Below are positions 1-8,406 of a stretch of DNA of 64,000 nt, in pieces. The notes under the pieces were generated by a model. It was not told the origin of the DNA and made no database searches. It saw only the letters and a list, made by a program, of their open reading frames with translations. Location of the stretch: contig NZ_STGU01000016.1 of NCBI RefSeq assembly GCF_004912135.1, positions 1-64,000 on the forward strand, read 5' to 3'. Both the position numbers and the translations under genes were made by a program. Within the stretch, counting starts at the first letter, position 1. The number at the start of each line of letters is the position of its first letter. The stretch comes from Rhizobium rosettiformans W3. GTDB taxonomy: Bacteria; Pseudomonadota; Alphaproteobacteria; Rhizobiales; Rhizobiaceae.

Positions 1-1224
1 CCCAAAAGGTATCGCGAGCAGGAGGGGTATTATGAGCAATCCAAAGGTGATGTTGAAGAAGGGCGGCCCGACTGAGATCTTCTCGCCGGTCAGCGTCTCC
101 AGAAACAGCGGATAGAGCGTGCCGATCAAAACAGACGCGGTGGAGACGGTGAGAATCAGGTTGTTGAGAACCAGCGCACCTTCACGCGAGATCGGCTGGA
201 ACAACCCACCGGCCTTGAGCATCGGCGCGCGCAGCGCAAAGAGGGTGAAGGCCCCGCCGATGAAGATTACAAGGATTCCCAGAATGAAGACGCCGCGCGT
301 CGGGTCGTTCGCGAAGGCATGCACCGAAGTCAGCACGCCTGACCGTACGAGGAAGGTGCCGAGCAGAGACAGCGAAAAGGCGATGATGCCGAGCAGCACC
401 GTCCAGATCTTCAGGGCATCGCGCTTCTCCATCACGAGCGCTGAATGCAGAAGCGCCGTGCCCGCCAGCCAGGGCATGAAGGAGGCGTTCTCGACCGGAT
501 CCCAGAACCACCAACCACCCCAGCCAAGCTCGTAGTAGGCCCAGTAGGAGCCCATGGCGATGCCGGCCGTCAGGAACACCCATGCAGCCAGCGTCCAGGG
601 CCGCACCCAGCGCGCCCAGGCGGCATCGATGCGGCCGTCCATCAGGGCGGCAATCGCGAAGGAGAAACAGACGGAGAAGCCGACATAGCCGAGATAGAGC
701 AGCGGCGGATGGATCGCGAGACCGACATCCTGCAGCACCGGGTTGAGGTCCTGGCCCTCCGCCGGGATCGGCGACAGGCGGATGAAGGGATTGGAGGTCA
801 GGAGGATGAATAGCGTGAAGGCCGTCGTGATCCAGGCCTGTACGGCCAGCACATTCGCTTTCAGCCGGTCCGGCAGATTGGTGCCAAAAAAGGCGACCAT
901 GGTGCTGAACAGCGTTAGGATCAGCACCCAGAGCAACATCGAGCCTTCATGGTTCCCCCAGACACCGGATACCTTGTAGATCATCGGCTTGAGAGAGTGG
1001 GAATTCTCAAAGACGTTCTGCACCGAGAAGTCGGAGAAGACGTAGCCGTAGGTGAGGGCCGCGAAGGAAAAGGCGACGAGCATGAACATTGCATAGGTGC
1101 CGGCGGTACCCACCGCCATCATTGCTGCGTCACCGCGCCGGGCGCCGATCACGGGCAAAATGGAAACGACAAGACAGGTGGCGAGTGCCAGCACCAAGGC
1201 ATAGTGGCCAAGCTCGATGATCAT
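1..1224 (-). CDS. ccmF: CcmF, cytochrome c haem lyase subunit (3' end outside window)
   Basis: This is an integral membrane protein of the system I cytochrome c maturation machinery. CcmF takes haem from CcmE and, with CcmH, attaches it to CxxCH motifs in the periplasm. The visible 408 residues start with MIIELGHYAL and contain the WD-domain tryptophan-rich signature GGWWFWDPVENASF and the family block GVWGNHEGSMLLW, with many hydrophobic segments. The ATG at 1224 is preceded by GGAAGAG, a good ribosome site. The gene runs off the left edge, so about 250 C-terminal residues are missing from view. A second, clearly diverged ccmF lies at 5351-7345. Confidence 0.93.
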   Translation of the reverse strand, partial: MIIELGHYALVLALATCLVVSILPVIGARRGDAAMMAVGTAGTYAMFMLVAFSFAALTYGYVFSDFSVQNVFENSHSLKPMIYKVSGVWGNHEGSMLLWVLILTLFSTMVAFFGTNLPDRLKANVLAVQAWITTAFTLFILLTSNPFIRLSPIPAEGQDLNPVLQDVGLAIHPPLLYLGYVGFSVCFSFAIAALMDGRIDAAWARWVRPWTLAAWVFLTAGIAMGSYWAYYELGWGGWWFWDPVENASFMPWLAGTALLHSALVMEKRDALKIWTVLLGIIAFSLSLLGTFLVRSGVLTSVHAFANDPTRGVFILGILVIFIGGAFTLFALRAPMLKAGGLFQPISREGALVLNNLILTVSTASVLIGTLYPLFLETLTGEKISVGPPFFNITFGLLIIPLLLAIPFG

Positions 1225-1770
1225 TGGATCTCTTCCATGCCGCTGGGTTCCACCCCTTGCGCCTCCGGACGAGCGGTCGCGTCCCTTGGCATTTAAGTCT
1301 CGTCATGCTGGCAGGCACTGTATCAGGACAAGGGTTTCAACCACGATCCAAGATCAGCAATCAGCCTAACCTAAGACTTGCCGTGCGAGCAACAGCAGTG
1401 TTCATTCCCGGCGGCGTCATGGTGTCACCCAGCTCGACTAGTGCGACAGGGCTTGTAACCGTCTCGATGTCTCATTGAAGTTCCATAAATATGCTTATCT
1501 GATTTTTGTTTTTAAGCTGCTGAAATCATGAATAATTTCAAGACGGTTTGTGCTAGAATCTCCTGATCAGCTTGCAGTTTAGCCGCCCCTACCCGCCTAG
1601 GGCTGCTCTTGCCGAATTTCGTCTCATTTACTTCTAGACGCTCGGGACGCCGCGTCTCAAAACGGGAAGATCGTCCAAATGACACACTGAATATGTCTCA
1701 CGGATGCTGTCTCAGCACGTATACCCAATGGGATAGCTGGCACGCCCCCCTTTGGGAGACCATCGCCGAA
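1225..1770. other. Intergenic region without a recognised gene
   Basis: About 545 bases lie between the left ccmF and the recombinase stop codon. I find no supported coding frame, tRNA or clear hairpin terminator. The tract is less GC-rich around 1480-1560. It could hold an attachment site for the neighbouring recombinase, but no core sequence can be defined from the window alone. Confidence 0.4.
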
Positions 1771-2949
1771 CTAGAGAAGCCTGGCTGCTCTGCCACTCCG
1801 CCTGGTTGTGCTATTGTAGTATTCGGATGCTTGCTGAACCGATCGATGCCGGGATTGCTCCATGGCTTCTGGAAGCGGAATGCCGCGATTGGCGGCTTCG
1901 GTGAGATAACCGGAGCGAAGCCCGTGCGCGGAAAACTCCGCAGGGTTCAGCCCGGCCATGGCGGCACGCTGCTTGACGATGTCGTTGATGGCCTTTGGAT
2001 CCAGCGCTCGCTTTGAGACATTTCCCCAGCGATCAATGGCGCGAAACACACTGCCGCCGTCGATCCTGGCAAGCTCCAGCCAGGCATTCAGCGCATCCAC
2101 GGGCCGGCCAGTGAGATAGACGACCTCTTTGTTGTCGGCGCCACTGGTCTTGGTGCGGCCGAGATGGATGGACAGAGATGGCAGAGGAGCTGATCCTTCA
2201 ACAGGGATGGGCGCTTCCATGACCAACTGCTCCTTGCGCAGCCCCGCCACTTCGCTGCGGCGCCTCCCACCGGAGGCAAAGGCAACCATCAGGATCGCCT
2301 TGTCCCTGACATCGCGCAGGCTGCCGGTCCGGCAGGTCGCGATGAGTTTCGACAGCACGTCTCCGGTAACGGACTTTGCACTTTTGCGCTTCCTCGGTCG
2401 AGGCGTTGCCCGTACTGCAAGTCGAATGGCCGACTTGAGAGCAGGAGAGGTGAATGAACCCTGCAGCCCACGCCATTTGGTCAGAGTCGACCAGGTTGCC
2501 AGCCGCCGGCGCACGGTATCGGGTGCATGGGGGCCAGATGATCGGAGAAACCCCTGGAGGCGAAGCCTTTCCTCGACCTTTAGCGGCATGCCATGTTCAG
2601 GATCGGTCAGGCGCTTTTCTGGGTTCCATAGGTGATGCGCGACAAACTTCAACGGCAGCGCGTCGGGTGCCGGCCAGGGCAGGGATCGGCCCGTGGCCGC
2701 CAGCGACCAGGCCTGCAGATACGCGAGATCAGAGGTGAGTGCGCGCAGTGTATTGGCACCCATTCCCTCGTTGACAAGGTGGCGAAGGGTCTCGATGTCC
2801 TGATCGGTCAGAAGCTCGGCCAGTTCGTCGCGCCGCTCCATTGGCAGGACGGCGGCGATCGTGTCCAATTCTTCCAAGCGCCGCGACACCGGCTCGTTCG
2901 TCGACAGTGATACCGGCGACTTTCGCATCATGATGTGCTCCGCGGGCAA
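1771..2949 (-). CDS. Tyrosine recombinase (site-specific integrase)
   Basis: The 392-residue protein has the catalytic set of the tyrosine recombinase family in its C-terminal half: an arginine in SGGRRRSEVAGLR, the box FSAHGLRSGYLTEA (H-x-L-R), the histidine in SRHRSVQQASEYYN and the tyrosine nucleophile just after it. The N-terminal part resembles a SAM-like core-binding domain. It would cut and rejoin DNA for integration, excision or dimer resolution. The start at 2949 is the first ATG; an ATG pair a few codons downstream (MMRKSP) is an alternative. It is divergent from the antitoxin at 3009. The gene lies in a segment of mixed origin (toxin-antitoxin pair, broken kinase), which fits a mobile insert, although no attachment sites were found. 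Confidence 0.9.
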   Translation of the reverse strand: MPAEHIMMRKSPVSLSTNEPVSRRLEELDTIAAVLPMERRDELAELLTDQDIETLRHLVNEGMGANTLRALTSDLAYLQAWSLAATGRSLPWPAPDALPLKFVAHHLWNPEKRLTDPEHGMPLKVEERLRLQGFLRSSGPHAPDTVRRRLATWSTLTKWRGLQGSFTSPALKSAIRLAVRATPRPRKRKSAKSVTGDVLSKLIATCRTGSLRDVRDKAILMVAFASGGRRRSEVAGLRKEQLVMEAPIPVEGSAPLPSLSIHLGRTKTSGADNKEVVYLTGRPVDALNAWLELARIDGGSVFRAIDRWGNVSKRALDPKAINDIVKQRAAMAGLNPAEFSAHGLRSGYLTEAANRGIPLPEAMEQSRHRSVQQASEYYNSTTRRSGRAARLL

Positions 2950-3008
2950 TCCGTAGGTTTACAAAAGTTCCGGAAAGCCCGTATATTCCGGAGCAAAGGA
3001 GATTTGCC

Positions 3009-3287
3009 ATGACGTCGACTGTGACAGCAGCTGCGGTTTCGAAGAACTTTGGTGCCTACCAGGATGCGGCCGTGCGAGAGCCAGTGATCATCACCAAGAA
3101 CGGCCGGCCGCGCACGGTGCTCATGGCCTATGAGGATTACCTACGTCTCGCCAAACGGGACCGTCGGGTCGATCTGACGGCTGCGATCAGTGACGACGAA
3201 CTTGCCGCGATCGAGGCTTCGACGATGGAGCCGGCCCTGGATCATCTCAATGTCGAACTGCCGATGGACAAGAATGCTGCCGATTGA
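3009..3287 (+). CDS. Phd/YefM-family antitoxin
   Basis: A 92-residue protein with the Phd/YefM N-terminal fold: TVTAAAVSKNFGAYQDAAVR, then EPVIITKNGRPRTVLMAYEDYLRL. Members bind DNA through the N-terminal half as dimers, repress their own operon and neutralise the toxin with a flexible C-terminus. It overlaps the toxin start by 14 nt. An AAAGGAGA ribosome site stands just before the ATG (about 2997-3004). The pairing of a Phd-type antitoxin with a PemK-type toxin is a mixed but known arrangement. Its likely role is stabilising this segment of the plasmid. Confidence 0.88.
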   Translation: MTSTVTAAAVSKNFGAYQDAAVREPVIITKNGRPRTVLMAYEDYLRLAKRDRRVDLTAAISDDELAAIEASTMEPALDHLNVELPMDKNAAD

Positions 3288-3705
3288 ACCGAAGGTCGGC
3301 TGGGTCTTTCGCTATTCCTATCTCTGGCATTGGCAGCATTTGGACGGACGAGAGGAGGGTGACAAGGATCGCCCGGTGCTCGTGCTCGCCATTGTTGCGA
3401 CGCTTCAGGACGGGACACCTGCCGTACGTGTTCTGCCGATCACCCATTCCCCACCGTCCGATCCCAGCGACGCAGTCGAAATCCCGCCTGCCACCAAGCG
3501 CCGCCTGGGTCTCGATGACGAGCGGTCGTGGATTGTCCTGACCGAAAGCAATCGCTTCGTCTGGCCGGGCCCAGATGTTCGCCCTGTTGATAGCGAGAGC
3601 GGATATCACGGCCCGCTGCCTCCGGCACTCTTCGACGAGGTGAAGCGCCGGTTCGTTGATCTGGCGAGAAGCCAGCGCCACAAGGCAACCGCTCGAAGCG
3701 ACTGA
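3274..3705 (+). CDS. PemK/MazF-like toxin
   Basis: A 143-residue protein beginning MLPIEPKVGWVF, followed by a core with KDRPVLVLA and VRVLPITHSPP, which matches the plasmid maintenance toxin (PemK-like) group. Such proteins are usually mRNA interferases with an SH3-like barrel. I chose the ATG at 3274, overlapping the antitoxin, because homology begins there; the frame stays open upstream only as an out-of-frame shadow of the antitoxin. Translational coupling with the antitoxin is likely. The RNase activity is inferred from the family. Confidence 0.75.
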   Translation: MLPIEPKVGWVFRYSYLWHWQHLDGREEGDKDRPVLVLAIVATLQDGTPAVRVLPITHSPPSDPSDAVEIPPATKRRLGLDDERSWIVLTESNRFVWPGPDVRPVDSESGYHGPLPPALFDEVKRRFVDLARSQRHKATARSD

Positions 3706-3828
3706 GCTGTCGCTGTTCTGCATCCTTTTGTTTGCCATCGAATTCAGCGCGTCCAACTATGATCTTTGTCGTGACTTGCTGCGACTTTAGGCCTTCAGAG
3801 CCGTCAGATCAATCACCTCCGATAAGCA

Positions 3829-4980
3829 TTACGTCTTGGCGGTAAGCGGGAGCTCCGGCAGATCCTCCCCCAACTTCATCGACACCTTGTGGCCGCAGCG
3901 GGCCTCATGCGCCGCCGCGATACGCCTTGCTACCGTCGCCACCGACCAGCCTTCGAGCTCGGGCAGCGCCAACCCGCGACAGATGTAGCGAATCTCCTGC
4001 ATAGCCTCGTTGACGGCCTGTCGAACCTGTTCCTGCTGCTGGTTCTTGGGATCGTCGAGCCGCAATGCGGCGAAAGCCAGCAATTGCGTGGGACCGTCGT
4101 GAAGCTCTGCGGAAATCCGGCGAAGCGTGCGCTCGTGCAATTCGGCGATCCGGTGATTTGCCTGCTCTACCCGCCGGCCGAGACCGCTGTTCTTCTCCAG
4201 CAGGAACGAGAGCTGCTGGACCTTCTCGTGGAGCGCCTCGCTTTGTTGCGAGATGGTGCGATTGCCGCGCGCGAAGACGATATAGAGCGCTGAGAAGATA
4301 CCGAGCGAGACCAGGCCCACGACAAGCCAGCTTCTCAGACGTGCATCGAAGAGATGCTGCTGTAGTTTGTCAGCCGTCGTATAGAATTCAGCTACGGCGA
4401 TGATCTCGCCTGTCTTTGCCGAACGAACCGGGCTGTAGACCTCAAGAAGCGGTCCGTCGCCGAGGCTTTCGACGTCGTTGTCGGGGTGCGACCGTCGTCC
4501 GTACGCGGCGTCAACCCGGCCGGCCAGTGCGCTCGTCAGGCCTGCACTCGGATCGAGGACGCGCCCGACGATGCCCGGGTTGTCGCTGAAAATGACACGG
4601 CCGTCCTGACCCCAGAGCTTGAAGGCGGAAACTTCGTGACGCAGAGCACCGCGCCGCAGGATGTGTTCGAGCTCAAGCCTTGCAGCCGGGCTAAGGAGGC
4701 CGGCTTCACCGATTTCCTGCGTTATCGGCGCTATGATGGCGTCGACATAAAGTGCGGTCACTGCGCCCGCATTGTCGGTCACACCATCCTCGATCTCCGA
4801 CGTCACCCAGAAGCCGATGACAAGCATGCCGGCGACGAGCACGATGCCGGCGACCATCATGAACTGCGCCATCAGGCCTGCAGAAGCGTTCCACCACCAC
4901 GAAACGATATCTAGATGCTTCCCTACTTTGACATGCACCTGTGCCCGATCTCCTTGTCCGTCGCATATGAAGGAGTTCAT
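3829..4980 (-). pseudogene. Truncated NarL-type sensor histidine kinase (ATPase domain missing)
   Basis: The frame encodes one transmembrane helix (MVAGIVLVAGMLVIGFWV), a periplasmic sensing region with DPSAGLTSALAGRVDAAYG, a second helix (SWLVVGLVSLGIFSALYIVF), a coiled-coil segment and a HisKA_3 phospho-acceptor box RRISAELHDGPTQLLAFAAL. It stops at LPLTAKT, where family members continue into a helix leading to the HATPase_c domain. No HATPase_c domain follows in any frame before the toxin gene, so the protein cannot autophosphorylate alone. Start chosen at the ATG at 4980; earlier in-frame codons encode unconvincing sequence. It is probably a remnant cut by the insertion or rearrangement that brought in the recombinase and toxin-antitoxin genes. 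Confidence 0.8.
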
Positions 4981-5350
4981 CGACGGACCGGAAGCCCGGA
5001 ACGGCAATTTCCTACGTCTCCACCCAGCGTGAGATCGAGCCGATTTCGGACCGTTGTCGTAGTATGCACCTATTGTTCGCCGAAGCTTCGCTCCTCGACA
5101 CTCCTCAAAATGTGAATACCACGCTCTACTTTTCTTTCCAATCCGGCAAGGTGAGCGCCGCAAGCAGGGTTGCATTTGCGCCCAGTTGACCAACCTGTTC
5201 GGCGACGCGCCCCAAGCGCTGTCGTGCTCAGCGACCGGCCAAGGCAGACATTCCGCTTGGGGAAAGATAGCGGCATTCCGCAGGGCGGATTATTCAGGCG
5301 AATAGCGCTCACTCAACCGCGGACCGATCGTAGAGCTCAGAAAGCCGTGC
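4981..5350. other. Intergenic region without a recognised gene
   Basis: About 370 bases lie between the truncated kinase start and the stop of the second ccmF. No credible coding frame or RNA gene was seen. It should carry the kinase promoter and the ccmF 3' end. Confidence 0.35.
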
Positions 5351-7345
5351 CTATGACGCTGCCACCTCCGCCTTGGTCATGCCCTTCACCTTGCGCGGTG
5401 CTGGCGCCCCGACGCGGAGCCTGCGATCGAACAGCGACACTGCGCCGCCCAGCATCATCACTACTCCTCCAAGCCAGATAAATAGAATGAGCGGCTTCCA
5501 CCAAACGCGCACCACAAAGCCGCCGTCGGGCGTGGCGTCGCCAATCGACACGTAGATCTGGCTGAAACCGCGGGTCGCAATTCCAGCCTCTGTGGTCGGC
5601 ATTTGACGCGCGGTGTAGAGCCGCTTGGACGAGATGATTTCACCGAGCACTTGACCAGCTTTGTCGGTGTAGACAAATCGACCTTGTTCCTCGGAAAAGT
5701 TCGGGCCTTGATATGGCGCTATGCCTTCGAAACTCAGTATATAGCCGGCGATTGGCAATGTTTGACCGGGGCGCATGACCTCAATCCGTTCGATTTCGAG
5801 CGACGTGACCGAGACGATCCCTAGCACGGTAACTCCTAGTCCGAAGTGTGCCATAGCCGTTCCGTAAACCGAACGCGGCAGCCCTTTGAAGCGACTCCAG
5901 GCGACAGGAAAAGAGACCGAGCCTATGCCAGATTTTAACGCAATGTCGGTGAGAGCTCCGAACATCAGCCAAAATCCGAGACCAGTTCCAAAAGCTGCCA
6001 ACGCGCTGACGCCATCGACAAGGAAGACAGCGACGAACACCGCCAATAGCGCGCCCCCCAAAGCGGCGTACAATCGTTGGGAGACGGCATAGAGATCGCC
6101 GCGTTTCCAAGCGAGCAGAGGCCCAAACGGTACCGCTAGCAGCAGCGGGACCACGAGAGGGACAAAGGTCAGACTGAAGAAGGGAGCGCCAACCGAGATC
6201 TTGTCGCCTGTTACCACCTCGACCACAAGCGGGTAGAGCGTTCCGATCAGCACTGTTGCTGCCGCTGTCGTGAGAAACAGGTTGTTGAAGACCAACGCTC
6301 CTTCACGCGAAATCGGATGAAACAGTCCGCCCTGTGTCAAAGCATTCGCCCGCACCGCGAACAGTGACAATGCACCACCAATGAACAGAACGAGGATCAT
6401 CAAGATAAAGACACCACGCGCTGGGTCGCTGGCGAAAGCGTGTACGGACGTCAACACGCCGGAGCGAACAAGAAAGGTGCCAAGCAGCGAAAGCGAGAAG
6501 GTCAGGATTGCGAGCAACAGCGTCCAGATTTTTAGCGCCGAGCGCTTCTCCATTACAATCGCGGAATGAAGCAGTGCCGTGCCCGCTAGCCATGGCAGGA
6601 AGGACGCGTTTTCTACCGGGTCCCAGAACCACCAGCCTCCCCAACCAAGTTCATAATAAGCCCAATAGGATCCCATCGAAATGCCGCCCGTGAGGAAAAT
6701 CCAAGCGGTCAGCGTCCATGGCCGTACCCAGCGCGCCCAGGCAGCGTCAATTTTTCCCTCGATGAGAGCGGCAACGGCGAAGCTGAAGCAAACTGAGAAT
6801 CCTACATAGCCCAAATAGAGCAGAGGCGGGTGTATCGCGAGGCCGATATCCTGAAGGATCGGATTGAGATCGCGTCCTTCCATAGGAACCGGAACCATGC
6901 GAGCAAACGGGTTCGAAGTCATCAGGATGAAGAGCAGGAATGCCGCCGCCACAAGCCCTTGCACCGAAAGAACATTCGACCGAAGTGTCATGGGCAGGTT
7001 CCCGCTGAACCAAGCGACCAACGCGCCAAAAAATGTGAGGATCAGCACCCACAGAAGCATCGAGCCTTCGTGGTTTCCCCACACACCCGTGATCTTGAAA
7101 AGCATTGGTTTGGCCGAGTGCGAATTCTGCCAGACATTTGCCACCGAGAAATCGGACTGAACGTAAGCAACCGTCAGTGCGACAAATGACAGCATGGTCA
7201 GCAGGAAGCACATCATTGCTGCCGGCCCTGCGACGCCAGTCAATCTCGAGTCACCGAACTGCGTGCCGACGAGGGGTACAGCGAACTGTACCACCGCAAG
7301 GGAAAAGGCCAGTACCAGGGCAAAATGCCCGAGTTCGATAATCAT
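5351..7345 (-). CDS. ccmF: CcmF/NrfE-family cytochrome c haem lyase, second copy
   Basis: The 664-residue protein is full length for CcmF. It carries GVWGNHEGSMLLW, the haem-handling WWFWDPVENASFLPWLAG signature, and about 15 hydrophobic helices, ending in a lysine-rich cytosolic tail. It acts in the inner membrane with CcmE and CcmH in the final ligation of haem to apocytochrome c. It resembles the left-edge ccmF strongly in protein but only moderately in DNA, so it is not a recent duplication. No ccmE or ccmH lies beside it. A dedicated role for alternative cytochromes, or support of the first copy, is possible but inferred. Confidence 0.95.
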   Translation of the reverse strand: MIIELGHFALVLAFSLAVVQFAVPLVGTQFGDSRLTGVAGPAAMMCFLLTMLSFVALTVAYVQSDFSVANVWQNSHSAKPMLFKITGVWGNHEGSMLLWVLILTFFGALVAWFSGNLPMTLRSNVLSVQGLVAAAFLLFILMTSNPFARMVPVPMEGRDLNPILQDIGLAIHPPLLYLGYVGFSVCFSFAVAALIEGKIDAAWARWVRPWTLTAWIFLTGGISMGSYWAYYELGWGGWWFWDPVENASFLPWLAGTALLHSAIVMEKRSALKIWTLLLAILTFSLSLLGTFLVRSGVLTSVHAFASDPARGVFILMILVLFIGGALSLFAVRANALTQGGLFHPISREGALVFNNLFLTTAAATVLIGTLYPLVVEVVTGDKISVGAPFFSLTFVPLVVPLLLAVPFGPLLAWKRGDLYAVSQRLYAALGGALLAVFVAVFLVDGVSALAAFGTGLGFWLMFGALTDIALKSGIGSVSFPVAWSRFKGLPRSVYGTAMAHFGLGVTVLGIVSVTSLEIERIEVMRPGQTLPIAGYILSFEGIAPYQGPNFSEEQGRFVYTDKAGQVLGEIISSKRLYTARQMPTTEAGIATRGFSQIYVSIGDATPDGGFVVRVWWKPLILFIWLGGVVMMLGGAVSLFDRRLRVGAPAPRKVKGMTKAEVAAS

Positions 7346-7643
7346 CCCGACGCTCCCGCAGCCACTTCGCCAACCGTTGTGTGATCAGAGGCGCTTCAAC
7401 GCGAAGCGATTGATCAGCACACGCAACCGCTGGAAGTCGTTAGCGCCTCTAGTTGGATGAGGTTCAAGACCCAGGCGCAAGTTTATCTGCCCACCTCGGT
7501 GTTCATTGCAAAAGCCGGATCCGACAGCAGACCGAGACAAAGCGTACAGTCCGCTAAGGCTAAGGATGGGCCGATGCCGAAGCTTGTTCGCTACACCTGA
7601 TCGAAATGATCCATTCCCTTCCGGTAACAATGTAGACGGCAGT

Positions 7644-7814
7644 CTATCGCAGCGCAGGCGAATACCAGGGACCGAGCTTCGGACGGATGTCGAAGGCGGC
7701 CACTTCCACATTCGGCAGCACCTCGACATTTTCGAAACCCATTAGGTCCTCAATCACACCGAGCCGCGCTAGCTGCTCTGGCCTATGCCGACGGAATAGG
7801 AATGCATCGATCAT
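7644..7814 (-). CDS. Small unknown ORF coupled to the HMA chaperone
   Basis: A 56-residue frame whose ATG overlaps the stop of the HMA protein (ATGA), a layout typical of translational coupling. It begins MIDAFLFRRH and ends PKLGPWYSPALR, with a central IEDLMGFENVEVLPNVEVAA segment. I do not recognise a family, and there is no signal peptide, membrane segment or metal motif. It might be a genuine small protein or the remnant of a longer gene fused downstream of the chaperone. Confidence 0.4.
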   Translation of the reverse strand: MIDAFLFRRHRPEQLARLGVIEDLMGFENVEVLPNVEVAAFDIRPKLGPWYSPALR

Positions 7815-8029
7815 CGCTGAACTGCGTAGCCCGCGTGTTCGACGACGTCGTAAATCGCACTCTCTGACACTTTGGTTGTATCGAGCTTCACAAGAGCACT
7901 GTTGTCGACCAACGAAACCTTTACAGCCGCGATGCCCGGCAGCCTTCGCACCTCACTCTCAATGGTGCTGACGCAATCGGCGCAATCCATGCCCTCAATA
8001 TTGAACTCGATAATTCTTGATGTCGTCAT
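7811..8029 (-). CDS. HMA-domain heavy-metal chaperone (CopZ-like)
   Basis: A 72-residue protein that consists of a single HMA domain with the metal-binding loop IEGMDCADCVSTIE (MxCxxC, both cysteines present) and the C-terminal VVEHAGYAV. Such proteins carry Cu(I), or sometimes Zn or Cd, in the cytosol and hand it to a P-type ATPase. The start ATG at 8029 follows AAGGAACC. The ATPase at 8407-10911 lies immediately upstream on the same strand, so it is the likely partner. That ATPase lacks CxxC in its own N-terminal HMA-like repeats, which could make the separate chaperone more important. Confidence 0.9.
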   Translation of the reverse strand: MTTSRIIEFNIEGMDCADCVSTIESEVRRLPGIAAVKVSLVDNSALVKLDTTKVSESAIYDVVEHAGYAVQR

Positions 8030-8406
8030 CGGTGGTTCCTTCGCATGTTTGGATGGACGATGACGCCCAATCTGAAACCTGCAGTTCCTCGAGGGTCAAT
8101 AGCTTCTCTCGTGAAAATTGAGATAGTCGTATGCGCCGACGACGCACAAATCCGCACAAGGCCTTCTTCAACATGAAGGGTCATCTGCTATCGCTTCGCG
8201 GTAAAGTCTGCCGTTCGTCGCATCGGTCAGCACGATCCGTCCTGACAGCGAGCCTTGGAGGACGATGAACCGAAATACTGGGCTTGGCCTTGCTCTCCAC
8301 GTCATCTACGTCGTTTCAAGGTCCTCCGGAGATACCGCTGCGGCCTCTATCATCACAGAGTTCATACCAACGGCATCTGCCGCCAGAATGCGCCACGACA
8401 CCGAAT
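8030..8406. other. Intergenic region without a recognised gene
   Basis: About 377 bases lie between the metal ATPase stop and the chaperone start. No supported frame was found. The spacing suggests the chaperone has its own promoter here. Confidence 0.35.

Noticed and set aside
7385..7729. A 114-codon minus-strand frame after the HMA chaperone.
   Set aside because: It overlaps the better-supported coupled 56-residue ORF in a different frame and has no family features.
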